Below, piece by piece: positions 1-8,587 of a stretch of 64,000 nt of DNA; within the stretch, counting starts at the first letter, position 1; each line of letters starts with the position of its first letter. This DNA comes from Anaerostipes amylophilus. Lineage in GTDB: Bacteria; Bacillota; Clostridia; Lachnospirales; Lachnospiraceae. Below the pieces are notes generated by a model that did no database searches, was not told the origin of the DNA, and worked only from the letters and a program-made list of their open reading frames with translations. The translations under genes and the position numbers were made by a program. Where the stretch lies: assembly GCF_025567365.1 (NCBI RefSeq), contig NZ_JAOQJG010000005.1:124001-188000 (forward strand). The letters are read 5' to 3'.

Positions 1-354
1 ATGCTTCATTATCATAAAGGAAAAATCATCAATATTTCTTCCATCTGGGGCGAAGCAGGTGCATCCTGCGAAGTTTTATATTCTACTACAAAAGGTGGAA
101 TCAATGCATTTACAAAGGCTTTAGCAAAAGAAGTTGCTGCTAGTAATATTCAGGTGAACGCCATTGCTTTTGGAATGATCGATACGGAAATGAATGCAGA
201 ATTTGATGAAGAAGATCTGGCTATGATCAAAGATGAGATCCCGGCAGATTATATTGCCAGCCCGAAAGAGGCGGCACAAATGGTTTATCATGTGGCAGAA
301 GCACCTGGTTATATGACTGGGCAGATTGTTACTTTTTCTGGAGGATGGTATTAA
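1..354 (+). CDS. Short-chain dehydrogenase/reductase (FabG-like), C-terminal part
   Basis: This is the last 117 residues of an SDR-family oxidoreductase, normally about 240-250 residues; the 5' part lies outside the window, so the methionine at base 1 is probably internal. The strand-4 segment IINISS, then YSTTKGGINAFTKALAKE carrying the catalytic Tyr-x-x-x-Lys pair, then INVNAIAFG-like NAIAFGMIDTEM are visible, followed by the usual C-terminal SGGW end. The family reduces or oxidises carbonyl/alcohol groups with NAD(P)H; 3-oxoacyl-ACP reductase is the closest general type, but the substrate cannot be decided from this half. It runs into a repeat that separates it from the converging LysR gene. 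Confidence 0.85.
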   Translation: MLHYHKGKIINISSIWGEAGASCEVLYSTTKGGINAFTKALAKEVAASNIQVNAIAFGMIDTEMNAEFDEEDLAMIKDEIPADYIASPKEAAQMVYHVAEAPGYMTGQIVTFSGGWY

Positions 355-365
355 ATTTTAAGTTA

Positions 366-966
366 ATAGTTGGCCAACTGTAGAATTCGAGTATATGATA
401 AAAAATAAATAAGCAACCGAAAGCGATGAGGTGGAATTTTTGCTCATATTTTGAACAAATCGCTGATCCGCCCAATTTCCTACGAAAACTCGCTCTGGAG
501 TTTTGTCTAAGACAAAAATCTTTGAAGCTCAGACATTCGTCCAATTGGGCTGCGAATTTATTCAAAATATGGCAAAATTCCAATGCATCGCTTTCGGTTG
601 CTTATTTATTTTTTATCATATACCAGAAGTCTATAGAATGGACAATTCACAAGATTTTCCCCGAAGCTTCGAAATATACTGCCTGCAGTTTAAAAGTTTC
701 CGGCACAGTTTCATCGAAAGAAGCTGAGGAAGTCTGGTATCCCGCTTCATTCTTGGCAGGCCATCGCACAGCGATTTAGTTCAATCGGTGTTATTTGATC
801 TCTTTTAACTTCTGTTAACGAATCCAAAACTTATCAACCAATACCGTTTAACATACACACTGTGTAGTGGTTTGACGCCCTGTGGTCGATTGTTTGACCG
901 TAGCTGCGGGTATTTTAGCTCGTAGCGAGGGAGTTATCGAAGGAACAGGCGCGGATCAGCGATTTG
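366..966. repeat. Long palindromic repeat, copy 1 (TTGGCCAA family)
   Basis: This 600-base gene-free stretch holds the longest of four related repeats in the window. It opens with AGTTGGCCAACT (368-379), then GAATTCGAGTATATGATAAA. The segment 388-452 is repeated in inverted orientation at about 557-627, giving an imperfect hairpin of roughly 240 bases with a further TTTTGTCTAAGACAAAA palindrome at the tip. A second inverted pair joins 456-470 to 952-966 (CGGATCAGCGATTTG). The part at about 779-876 (around CTTCTGTTAACGAAT and CACACTGTGTAGTGGTTT) recurs at 53425-53515 in copy 4. Reading frames exist on both strands but only mirror the palindrome. It may be a MITE-like element or a bidirectional terminator; no transposase is seen. 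Confidence 0.75.
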
Positions 967-1064
967 TAAAAAACGCTTTCAAAAATGCGGAGTGTCATCC
1001 TTTTTTCTTATAAATATTTCTTCTTATCTTCTTTCTGACTCATACATGCAACACTATCTACAAA

Positions 1065-1940
1065 TCAGAATTTACAATACTCCACAAATTTCTCCATCTC
1101 TTTCGTCATATATTTATTCGCATGATAAAACACCTGACGATACATCGTAATATCAATATCTTTGACATCTAATTTGGCAATTTTCCCTTCTTTGATATCT
1201 TTTTCTACGACAAATAATGGCAGATAGGAAAGTCCTTTTCCTGTCTTTAGCATTTTCTTGATAAATGCGGTATCACTGCATTCAAGAACCGGTGATAACG
1301 TCTGTTTTCGCAAGGATAATTCCTGTTCTAATGCCTGTCTGTAATTGGCATTTCGTTCGGTCAGATATAATGGTGCATTCAATATTTCTTCTACTTTGAT
1401 ATCCTTTTCCCCTGCGAATTTATAATTTGGTGCAGATACAAAGATCACAGGCTCGGCTTCCTCTAAGACTTTTACCCAGTTTTTATCCCATCTTGGTGTA
1501 TCCAGAATATAAATGACATCGAGTTCATTATGCTCCATCATCTGAATCAACTTTTCTGGTGAATCAATCGTTATTTGGATCCTTACTTGTGGATGTTCAT
1601 TGCGAAATTTTTCTACAATCTCTGGCAATTTTACCGTACAAAGGGATTCGATCGTTCCGATATGTAATGGATTTTTTAACTCTGCAGTATCATTCATTGC
1701 ATCTTTTGCCTTATACATTTCATCAATGATCTTATTTGCATGGATCCAAAATTCTTTTCCGCTTGGTGTCAGTGTCACTTTTTTCCCTGTTCGGTCGAAT
1801 AACCTGACTCCTAATTCTGTCTCTAACTGACGGATCTGAACAGTGACTGCTGATTGCGAATAGCCCAGTAATTCTGCGGCTTTCGAGAAGTTTTTTACTT
1901 GTGATATCTGCATAAATGTCTGTATCTGACGGAATTCCAT
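1065..1940 (-). CDS. LysR-family transcriptional regulator
   Basis: A 291-residue regulator with the LysR layout: winged helix-turn-helix at residues 1-60 (FSKAAELLGYSQSAVTVQIR) and a periplasmic-binding-like effector domain from about 90 to 290. The start is supported by an AAAGGAG site just before the ATG. It is divergent from the serine symporter/dehydratase operon that starts at 2113, with an inverted-repeat operator between them, so it most likely activates or represses that operon; the effector is unknown, serine or a related metabolite being an inference from context. Its 3' end faces the SDR gene across the copy 1 repeat. Confidence 0.9.
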   Translation of the reverse strand: MEFRQIQTFMQISQVKNFSKAAELLGYSQSAVTVQIRQLETELGVRLFDRTGKKVTLTPSGKEFWIHANKIIDEMYKAKDAMNDTAELKNPLHIGTIESLCTVKLPEIVEKFRNEHPQVRIQITIDSPEKLIQMMEHNELDVIYILDTPRWDKNWVKVLEEAEPVIFVSAPNYKFAGEKDIKVEEILNAPLYLTERNANYRQALEQELSLRKQTLSPVLECSDTAFIKKMLKTGKGLSYLPLFVVEKDIKEGKIAKLDVKDIDITMYRQVFYHANKYMTKEMEKFVEYCKF

Positions 1941-1991
1941 TTTTTCTCCTTTGTACTATTATGAATAATTTTCAATGTTATTATTAAATCT

Positions 1992-2026
1992 ATGAATTTG
2001 ATTCATCTATATGTGGATGATACAAT
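1992..2026 (+). promoter_or_regulatory. LysR operator overlapping the symporter/sda promoter
   Basis: ATGAAT-TTG-ATTCAT (1992-2006) is a perfect dyad that contains the T-N11-A pattern typical of LysR sites. It overlaps a -35 box TTGATT (1998-2003), followed after 17 bases by a -10 box TACAAT (2021-2026), reading toward the gene at 2113. Binding by the divergent LysR product is inferred. Confidence 0.65.
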
Positions 2027-2112
2027 ACAAACATAAAGACGTCAAACATTTTTTGTGCACATTAAACAAACTACGATGATATGTGATTATGCTTTTAGAG
2101 GAGTAATTAAAA

Positions 2113-3336
2113 ATGGAAAAGAAAAAATTTAAACTTGGTCTGGTACCAAAACTCATTATTGCCATCATTATTGGTATCCTGTTTGGACAGTTCCTTCCAA
2201 CTGGATTCTGCCGCTTTGTTGTAACACTGTCTGGATTCTTCAGTACCTACTTAAAATTCATCATTCCACTGATGATCCTTGCTTATGTAACCATGGGAAT
2301 CGCTGATCTGTCACAGGGTGCTGGACAGCTGCTTTTAATTACCGTTGCTCTTGCTTATGGTTCAACTTTACTTGCTGGTACAGCTTCTTACCTTGTATCA
2401 TCCAATCTGTTCCCACACTTTATGACTTCTGGGGCATTAGATCAGATTGCTGCGACTGCTGATGCGTCACTGAAACCTTATTTTTCACTGACGATCACAC
2501 CGCTGTTTGATACATTATCTGCTGTTGTTCTTGCTTTCATTTTAGGATTATGCTTATCCACAATGAAAAGTAAAGAGATCGGAAACAGCCTTTACAACGG
2601 AATGAGCGATTTCTCAACGATCATCGATAAAGTACTGCACAAAACGATCATTCCTTTATTGCCATTATATATCTGCGGTACATTTACTGATATGACGAAA
2701 TCAGGAAAAACATTTGCAATCCTTGGAATCTTATGGAAAGTATTCCTTGTAGTGATCATCATGCACTTTGTATGTATCACAATCCAGTTTATAATTGCAG
2801 GTTCTGTCAGCAAAAAGAATCCTTTCTCTCTTATTAAAAATCAGGTTCCTGGTTATACTACAGCTTTAGGAACTCAGTCTTCTGCTGCTACAATTCCTGT
2901 CAATCTGGAATGTGCAAAGAATGACGGTGTCAGTGCTCAGATCCGTAACTTTGTAGTGCCTCTTTGTGCCAATATCCACATGGCAGGTTCTATGATCACG
3001 ATCACAGCATGTGCAACTGCTGTATGTTTGATGAATCAGTTACCGATCAGCCTTGCAACTGTTATTCCATTTATTATGACACTTGGTGTTGCAATGGTCG
3101 CTTCTCCTGGAGCTCCAGGTGGATCTATCATGACTGCATTGCCTTTCCTTTACATGGTATTTGGTACAACAGCAGGAGATACAAACGGACCAATCTGTGC
3201 TTTAATGGTCGCACTTTATATCACACAGGATTCCTTCGGAACTGCATGTAACATTTCCGGAGATAATGCGATCGGAATCGTCGTAGATTCTATTTACAAG
3301 AAATTTATCTTAAAAGAAGATACAGTGGAGGCTTAA
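2113..3336 (+). CDS. Dicarboxylate/amino acid:cation symporter, probable serine/threonine (SstT-like)
   Basis: A 407-residue membrane protein of the DAACS (glutamate transporter fold) family with about eight transmembrane helices plus re-entrant loops; the conserved segments around TALGTQSSAATIPVNLE and the C-terminal DSFGTACNISGDNA are visible. It imports an amino or dicarboxylic acid with Na+ or H+. The ribosome site AGAGGAG lies at the expected distance. The serine dehydratase beta gene begins three bases after its stop and uses a ribosome site inside its last codons, so uptake and breakdown of L-serine (perhaps threonine) are coupled; the substrate is inferred from that context. Confidence 0.88.
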   Translation: MEKKKFKLGLVPKLIIAIIIGILFGQFLPTGFCRFVVTLSGFFSTYLKFIIPLMILAYVTMGIADLSQGAGQLLLITVALAYGSTLLAGTASYLVSSNLFPHFMTSGALDQIAATADASLKPYFSLTITPLFDTLSAVVLAFILGLCLSTMKSKEIGNSLYNGMSDFSTIIDKVLHKTIIPLLPLYICGTFTDMTKSGKTFAILGILWKVFLVVIIMHFVCITIQFIIAGSVSKKNPFSLIKNQVPGYTTALGTQSSAATIPVNLECAKNDGVSAQIRNFVVPLCANIHMAGSMITITACATAVCLMNQLPISLATVIPFIMTLGVAMVASPGAPGGSIMTALPFLYMVFGTTAGDTNGPICALMVALYITQDSFGTACNISGDNAIGIVVDSIYKKFILKEDTVEA

Positions 3337-3339
3337 TTT

Positions 3340-4008
3340 ATGTCTTTTATCAGTGCATTTGATGTTATGGGGCCAAATATGATCGGTCCCTCAAGCTCCC
3401 ACACAGCTGGAGCTGCAAGGATCGCATTTCTCGCAAGAAAAATGTTAAATGGTACACTGAAAAAAGTTCAATTTACACTCTATGGATCTTTTGCAAAAAC
3501 CTATCATGGACACGGAACGGATCGTGCCTTATTAGGTGGAATCATGGGATTTGGAACCGATGATATGAGAATCCGTGATTCTTTCGAGATTGCAAAAGAC
3601 ATTGGACTTGATTTCTCTTTTGTACCAAATGAAATAGAAACTGATGTCCATCCAAATACAGTGGATATCTTAATGACAAATGAAAACGGAGATCGCATCA
3701 TGATCCGTGGGGAATCTTTAGGCGGTGGAAAAGCCAGGATCTGCCGTATCAATGATGTAGAAGTCGATTTTACTGGAGAATACAGTACCTTGATCGTGAT
3801 TCAGAAAGATAAACCTGGCGTCGTTACTTATATCACAAAATGTCTAAGTGATCAGGATGTTAATATCGCTTTTATGCGTCTTTTCAGAGAATCTAAAGGA
3901 AATACCGCTTATTCTATCGTTGAATCCGATGGTCTTCTTCCTGAAAACATCGCAGACGAGATCAAAAAAAGTCCAAATGTCTCAGATGTTATGATCATTC
4001 AACTATAG
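3340..4008 (+). CDS. sdaAB: L-serine dehydratase, iron-sulfur-dependent, beta subunit
   Basis: A 222-residue beta chain of the two-subunit, oxygen-sensitive [4Fe-4S] L-serine ammonia-lyase, which converts L-serine to pyruvate and ammonia. The N-terminal signature GPNMIGPSSSHTAGAARIAF is present, followed by the beta-domain and a C-terminal ACT domain from about residue 148 (LIVIQKDKPGVVTYITKCL). Length fits the clostridial two-gene form. It lies in one operon with the symporter upstream and the alpha subunit 19 bases downstream. The need for both subunits and the anaerobic cluster matches a strict anaerobe fermenting serine. Confidence 0.95.
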   Translation: MSFISAFDVMGPNMIGPSSSHTAGAARIAFLARKMLNGTLKKVQFTLYGSFAKTYHGHGTDRALLGGIMGFGTDDMRIRDSFEIAKDIGLDFSFVPNEIETDVHPNTVDILMTNENGDRIMIRGESLGGGKARICRINDVEVDFTGEYSTLIVIQKDKPGVVTYITKCLSDQDVNIAFMRLFRESKGNTAYSIVESDGLLPENIADEIKKSPNVSDVMIIQL

Positions 4009-4027
4009 AAAGGAGAATTGAAACGTT

Positions 4028-4897
4028 ATGGATTTTAAAAACGCAATTGAATTACTTGAATTATGTAAAAAACATGATCTTCCAATCTCCGAAGTTATGA
4101 GACAGCGCGAGATCATAGAAGGAGAAAAAGAAGCTGATACAGTTCATGATGCAATGGCAAGAGTTCTTGAGATCATGAAAAATGCTGCTTTTACTCCGAT
4201 CAAAGAACCAGTTCGTTCCATGGGTGGACTGATCGGTGGCGAGGCAAAGAAGATTGCTTCCCGGTATCATTCTGGAATTGGAATCTGTGGTGATCTGTTA
4301 GAAAAAAGTATGATCTATGCGATGGCGACTCTTGAGACGAATGCATCCATGGGGTTGATCGTAGCATCCCCAACCGCAGGGTCTGCCGGAATCGTTCCTG
4401 GACTTTTACTTGGGCTTCAGGAAGTTCATAAATTAGATGATGAACAGATCATTCAGGCACTGTTTAATGCCAGTGCGATCGGATATCTTGCTATGAGAAA
4501 TGCAACGGTTGCAGGTGCTGTCGGCGGATGTCAGGCGGAAGTCGGTGTTGCTTCTGCGATGGCTGCTTCTGCCACTGTCGAACTGCTTGGCGGTGATCCA
4601 GAACAATGTCTTGGAGCTGCCTCTACCGTTTTAATGAATATGTTAGGTCTTGTTTGTGACCCCGTTGGCGGGTTGGTGGAATATCCATGCCAGAACCGTA
4701 ATGCCGCAGGTGTTGCAAATGCGATCATCGCAGCTGAGATTTCTTTATCTGGAATCCATCAGCTCATCCCGTTTGACGAAATGTTAAACGCAATGTATAT
4801 CGTTGGTAAACGACTGCCAGCTGAACTAAGAGAAACCGCCCAGGGAGGCTGCGCTGCAACTCCTTCTGCATGTGCCGCATGCGGAGGTTGTGCGTAA
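4028..4897 (+). CDS. sdaAA: L-serine dehydratase, iron-sulfur-dependent, alpha subunit
   Basis: A 289-residue catalytic subunit. Glycine/alanine-rich segments such as SPTAGSAGIVPGLLL and NATVAGAVGGCQAEVG are characteristic, and the cysteines that hold the [4Fe-4S] cluster are seen at GGCQAE, LVCDPV and the C-terminal tail AACGGCA. A GAAAGGAG ribosome site lies before the ATG. With the beta subunit it deaminates serine to pyruvate in the cytoplasm. Operon: symporter-sdaAB-sdaAA, ended by a strong bidirectional terminator at 4986-5024. Confidence 0.95.
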   Translation: MDFKNAIELLELCKKHDLPISEVMRQREIIEGEKEADTVHDAMARVLEIMKNAAFTPIKEPVRSMGGLIGGEAKKIASRYHSGIGICGDLLEKSMIYAMATLETNASMGLIVASPTAGSAGIVPGLLLGLQEVHKLDDEQIIQALFNASAIGYLAMRNATVAGAVGGCQAEVGVASAMAASATVELLGGDPEQCLGAASTVLMNMLGLVCDPVGGLVEYPCQNRNAAGVANAIIAAEISLSGIHQLIPFDEMLNAMYIVGKRLPAELRETAQGGCAATPSACAACGGCA

Positions 4898-4985
4898 AAA
4901 TTCCTTCAGAACACATTTTTAAATAGTAGGTAATAAATCAATCTCTTTTTTGCCTCTTTTGGGCGTTTTCATATATTGGAATCTA

Positions 4986-5024
4986 AAAGAGTGTCTGCAT
5001 CACTTAATGATGCAGACACTCTTT
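4986..5024. terminator. Bidirectional terminator between sdaAA and kdpE
   Basis: A perfect 17-base-pair stem (AAAGAGTGTCTGCATCA with its complement) around a five-base loop CTTAA, flanked by A- and T-runs on both sides. It ends both the converging sda and kdp operons. Confidence 0.9.
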
Positions 5025-5029
5025 ATTTA

Positions 5030-5728
5030 CTATATCTTAAGCATCCGATATCCAATACCTATATGTGTCTGTATATACTGCATGCCATCTTTATCTGGCT
5101 GTAATTTCTTCCGTAATGTTGCCATAAACACTCTAAGTGATGCAACATCATTTTCCAGTGAACTGCCCCAGATCTGTTGCGTAATATAAGTGTGAGTCAA
5201 TACTTTTCCAACATTATGAGACAGCAAACATAATAATTTATATTCGATTGGTGTTAAATGCAGTTCTTTATCTTTTAAATATGTAGATCCTGCTGTATAG
5301 TCGATCTTTAACTCTCCATTTACAAAGACTGCTTGTTCTTGTTCCTCGCCTGACTGGATCAATGCTAATCGGCGCTGTGTAACCCTGATCCTTGCAAGCA
5401 GTTCATCAACTGAAAATGGTTTTGTGATATAATCATCTGCTCCTGCATCCAGTGCTTCTATTTTATCTACATCTTCACTTCTTGCACTGATAACGATAAT
5501 TGGTACGTTAGACCATGTTCTTACTTTTTTGATCACATCCACACCTTCCATATCAGGCAATCCAAGATCTAATAAAATGATCTCTGGTTTATGAGAAGAT
5601 GCCTCTAAAATAGCTGAACTTCCATTTTCTGCTGTAATATATTTATAATCATGTGTTTTTAATGTTGTCACGATCAGATTACGGATCGGCCGGTCATCCT
5701 CCACGACTAAAATTAATGCTTTATTCAT
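5030..5728 (-). CDS. kdpE: OmpR-family response regulator, KdpE-like
   Basis: A 232-residue response regulator: receiver domain at 1-115 with the phosphorylated Asp54 in ILLDLGLPDMEG, acidic pair DD at 11-12 and switch Lys in KPFSVDEL, then an OmpR winged-helix DNA-binding domain ending GIGYRMLKI. Its ATG overlaps the last codons of the sensor kinase gene by eight bases, which points to translational coupling. KdpE normally turns on potassium uptake genes; here no kdpFABC is present and the linked transporter is Trk/Ktr, so control of that operon is the likely job. Confidence 0.9.
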   Translation of the reverse strand: MNKALILVVEDDRPIRNLIVTTLKTHDYKYITAENGSSAILEASSHKPEIILLDLGLPDMEGVDVIKKVRTWSNVPIIVISARSEDVDKIEALDAGADDYITKPFSVDELLARIRVTQRRLALIQSGEEQEQAVFVNGELKIDYTAGSTYLKDKELHLTPIEYKLLCLLSHNVGKVLTHTYITQQIWGSSLENDVASLRVFMATLRKKLQPDKDGMQYIQTHIGIGYRMLKI

Positions 5729-7697
5729 TTAATGTAACCTCACTTAATGGCAGTGTAAAAGAAAAAATACAACCATGTGGTGTATTGTCCTCCAACACCA
5801 GTTTCCCGTTATGCACCTCTATGATCGAACGGCAAAGTGCCAAACCTAAACCAAGACTTCGATGGCTGTCTGCGATCGTATTTTTCCCTGTATAAAACAT
5901 TTCAAATATATGCGGCTTCATTTCATCACAAATTCCAGGGCCGTTATCTTCTACTTGAATCTTTGCTTTTCCATTTTCATTCATGGCACAAATGCGGATT
6001 GTAGATCCTTTCGGTGTATATTTAATTGCATTATCGACCAGATTGATCAACACTTGCAGGATCAGCCGCACATCCATATGTGCAAGTATCAATTCATCGC
6101 ATTCTGTAATGATCTGATACTCTTCATGTTTCCTGCTGATATGCCGTAATGATTCCGCGATCACCTCATCTAATAATTGATCTGTAAATTTCAGTTTTAA
6201 TCTTCCATCATTTAATCTTGTGATCGATAATAAATTTTCAACGATATTGATCAGCCATTCTGAATCATCATAAATATCTGTATAAATCTGATGTTTTGTT
6301 ATATCATCAAGACGTTCTCCACTATTTAACAGCATGTCTGCATTCCCAGAAATGGAACAAAGTGGTGTCCTTAGATCATGTGAGATCGCACGAAGCAGAT
6401 CTGCTCTTAACTGTTCATTTTTGGCAAGAACGGAGATTTTTTCTTTCTCCATGATATTCTTTTTATTTTCCATGGCAAGTGCACATTCATTGATCACAGA
6501 AAGTAAGATACTATATTCGAAGGAATCTAATGTATATTCGTCAACTGGTATTGCGATCACACCATACACATTATCCTCAATACAAATGGCAAGGTATAGA
6601 CACTGTGCATCTTTAAAACGTTCGGTCGTTGCTCCAGCACGCTGCTTATTTTCATACACCCATTTTGCGATCTCCTGCTCCCTGCTTGTCAATAAATCTT
6701 CTGTCTGTTCTTTCTTTTTATTCGAAAATATATGTGGTGCTGACAATTCATCGCCTTCCACAACATATGCCACAATACTGCGGTCTAATAATTTGATAAG
6801 CTGTGTACATGTAATACTTAAAATATCCGTATCGTTTTTTGCTTTTTGAAGTAACCGGTCTGTGTCAAATAAAATCTGTGTACGAAATGCAGATTGTGCT
6901 GAAAGCCTTGCATGTGTTTTTAATTTTGCTGCAAGTGTTCCAGTAATGACAGAAGATATTAACATGATCACAAAAGTTACCGGATATCCAACTGCATACG
7001 TCCGAAATGACATTCTTGGTTCCGTAAGGAAAAAGCAGAACAAAAATACACTTAAGACAGAACCTCCAATGCTGTATAAATATCCATCTGTAAGGATTGA
7101 CGTTAATAAAACACCCAAAATATAAATTGTAACGATGTTTGTATCTGTAAATTGAAGTTTCTGGATGAATAGACCGATCAACGTACAAACTGCAAATATA
7201 AATAATGTTAATAAACTGTCTTTCATCGTAGGCTTTCCTACATAAACCGCTCCATGCGGTTTTCGATAATTATCTAAGTTCATCGCATCTGGAATAATGT
7301 GGATATCAATATCAGGAACAGCCTCGATCAACTTTTCTGTTAATGTCTGTTTGCTGAAAAAGTGATTTCTCTTTGCACTACTTTGTCCGATCACGATTTT
7401 TGTGACATTTGATAAATGTGCATATTCCGCGATCTGTACCGGAACATTTTCCCCATGTGTCATTACGATTTCCGCACCAGATTCCTTTGCAAATTGTACA
7501 TGAGCTTCCAGTCTTCTTTTGTCCGATTCTCTTTCTCTTTTTCCTGTCTGTACATACAATGCCGTAAAACGTGCCCGCATATCTCTTGCCATTTTTGCTG
7601 CTGTACGTATGATCTTTTCATTCGATGGTGAAGAAGAAAGACAAACAAGAATGTGTTCGTTTTCTGTGTTCAGCTCTACAAATTCTCCTGTGCTCAT
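5721..7697 (-). CDS. kdpD: KdpD-like sensor histidine kinase lacking the N-terminal KDP sensor domain
   Basis: A 658-residue membrane histidine kinase. In order: a universal-stress-protein domain (about residues 14-136), a four-helix DUF4118 membrane module (about 150-260), a GAF-like domain, a dimerisation/phosphorylation helix with RAISHDLRTPLCSISG (His near 430), and an ATPase domain with the N-box VDNAIKYTPKG and G-boxes. Classical KdpD is about 900 residues because it starts with a 200-residue P-loop KDP domain; that part is absent. The start is fixed by an AAAGGGGG ribosome site. It sits downstream of trkH, trkA and a 44-residue membrane protein and overlaps kdpE, so it probably senses potassium or cell envelope state for this operon. 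Confidence 0.88.
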   Translation of the reverse strand: MSTGEFVELNTENEHILVCLSSSPSNEKIIRTAAKMARDMRARFTALYVQTGKRERESDKRRLEAHVQFAKESGAEIVMTHGENVPVQIAEYAHLSNVTKIVIGQSSAKRNHFFSKQTLTEKLIEAVPDIDIHIIPDAMNLDNYRKPHGAVYVGKPTMKDSLLTLFIFAVCTLIGLFIQKLQFTDTNIVTIYILGVLLTSILTDGYLYSIGGSVLSVFLFCFFLTEPRMSFRTYAVGYPVTFVIMLISSVITGTLAAKLKTHARLSAQSAFRTQILFDTDRLLQKAKNDTDILSITCTQLIKLLDRSIVAYVVEGDELSAPHIFSNKKKEQTEDLLTSREQEIAKWVYENKQRAGATTERFKDAQCLYLAICIEDNVYGVIAIPVDEYTLDSFEYSILLSVINECALAMENKKNIMEKEKISVLAKNEQLRADLLRAISHDLRTPLCSISGNADMLLNSGERLDDITKHQIYTDIYDDSEWLINIVENLLSITRLNDGRLKLKFTDQLLDEVIAESLRHISRKHEEYQIITECDELILAHMDVRLILQVLINLVDNAIKYTPKGSTIRICAMNENGKAKIQVEDNGPGICDEMKPHIFEMFYTGKNTIADSHRSLGLGLALCRSIIEVHNGKLVLEDNTPHGCIFSFTLPLSEVTLNE

Positions 7698-7760
7698 CTT
7701 GGCCCCCTTTCCTTATCGGATGCATTATATCATGATCGTCAATAATAATCCATAAACACA

Positions 7761-7895
7761 TCAATCATCGTCATCATCTTGCTCCCTGTCAATTACTTTC
7801 CGATTTTCTCCAAGAAAATAATTTACTTTTTTCAAAAAGAATAACACAAATGCAAACATCAGTATTACCGCCAATGCTAAAATGAAGTCTGACAT
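7761..7895 (-). CDS. 44-residue single-pass membrane protein in the potassium operon
   Basis: A small open frame with an ATG at 7895, a purine-rich GAGATGAGAG ribosome site before it, and a TGA at 7763-7761. The product begins MSDFILALAVILMFAFVLFF, one clear transmembrane helix, continues with KKVNYFLGENRKV and ends in five aspartates. It lies 25 bases after trkA and 63 bases before kdpD in the same operon. Family membership is not recognised. By position it recalls the small KdpF-type subunits that stabilise potassium transporters, but that is an analogy; it could also be a regulator of the adjacent sensor kinase. Confidence 0.7.
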   Translation of the reverse strand: MSDFILALAVILMFAFVLFFLKKVNYFLGENRKVIDREQDDDDD

Positions 7896-7920
7896 AAGCT
7901 CTCATCTCTTTTTCATGACA

Positions 7921-8571
7921 TCAGATACAAAAACACTTTTTGATCGCTTTATATTCTCCTAATACCAATAATGTAACATCTTCCTTAAAACAGGTATCCG
8001 CAGATATCGCCATACTTACTTTTCCATCATCTTTTACTGCCATAATGTTAATATCATATTTTTTTCTAATATCAAGTTTTCCCACTGTCTTTCCGATCCA
8101 TTCCTTCGGAACCTCTACCTCAAAAATCGCATGTGAGGCATCGACTTCCATATAATCAAGAATATGATCATCGGTATAACGGATCGTTGCCCATTTTGCC
8201 ACCATTTTTTCTGGATAGACTACCTTATCGGCTCCATTTCGTAAGAGGAATTTTTCCTGTACATCTCGTTCAGCTCTGGAAATAACCATTTTGCCTCCAA
8301 GTTCTTTTAACAGACAGGTGGTTTCCAACGAATTTTGGAAATTCCCACCGATCGTAACAAAACAGATATCATAATTTGCAATCCCCAGAGATTTTAAAAA
8401 TTCCTCATTCGTACTGTCCCCGATCTGTGCATTCGTAACATATGGAAGTGCATCATTCACTCTTTCCTCATCCAGATCAACTGCCATGATCTCATGTCCA
8501 AGCTGACTTGACTGTATCGCTATATGTTTTCCAAAACGTCCAAGTCCGATCAATAAAATATTCTTCATCAT
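7921..8571 (-). CDS. trkA: Trk/Ktr potassium uptake regulatory subunit (RCK protein)
   Basis: About 216 residues: an N-terminal RCK/TrkA-N Rossmann domain with ILLIGLGRFGKHIA as nucleotide loop and the acidic end MAVDLDEERV, and a C-terminal TrkA-C domain from about residue 135. Such proteins form cytoplasmic rings that gate the membrane subunit in response to ATP/ADP, NAD(H) or c-di-AMP. There are three adjacent possible starts (TTG, ATG, ATG); the first ATG is chosen, with an AAAGAGGG site before it. It follows trkH by 16 bases. Confidence 0.92.
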   Translation of the reverse strand: MMKNILLIGLGRFGKHIAIQSSQLGHEIMAVDLDEERVNDALPYVTNAQIGDSTNEEFLKSLGIANYDICFVTIGGNFQNSLETTCLLKELGGKMVISRAERDVQEKFLLRNGADKVVYPEKMVAKWATIRYTDDHILDYMEVDASHAIFEVEVPKEWIGKTVGKLDIRKKYDINIMAVKDDGKVSMAISADTCFKEDVTLLVLGEYKAIKKCFCI

Positions 8572-8587
8572 CAATTCCCTCTTTCTT

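Noticed and set aside
426..779. Open frames of 70-117 codons on both strands in the first intergenic region
   Set aside because: They mirror each other through the palindrome of repeat copy 1, lack ribosome sites and show no protein family features.
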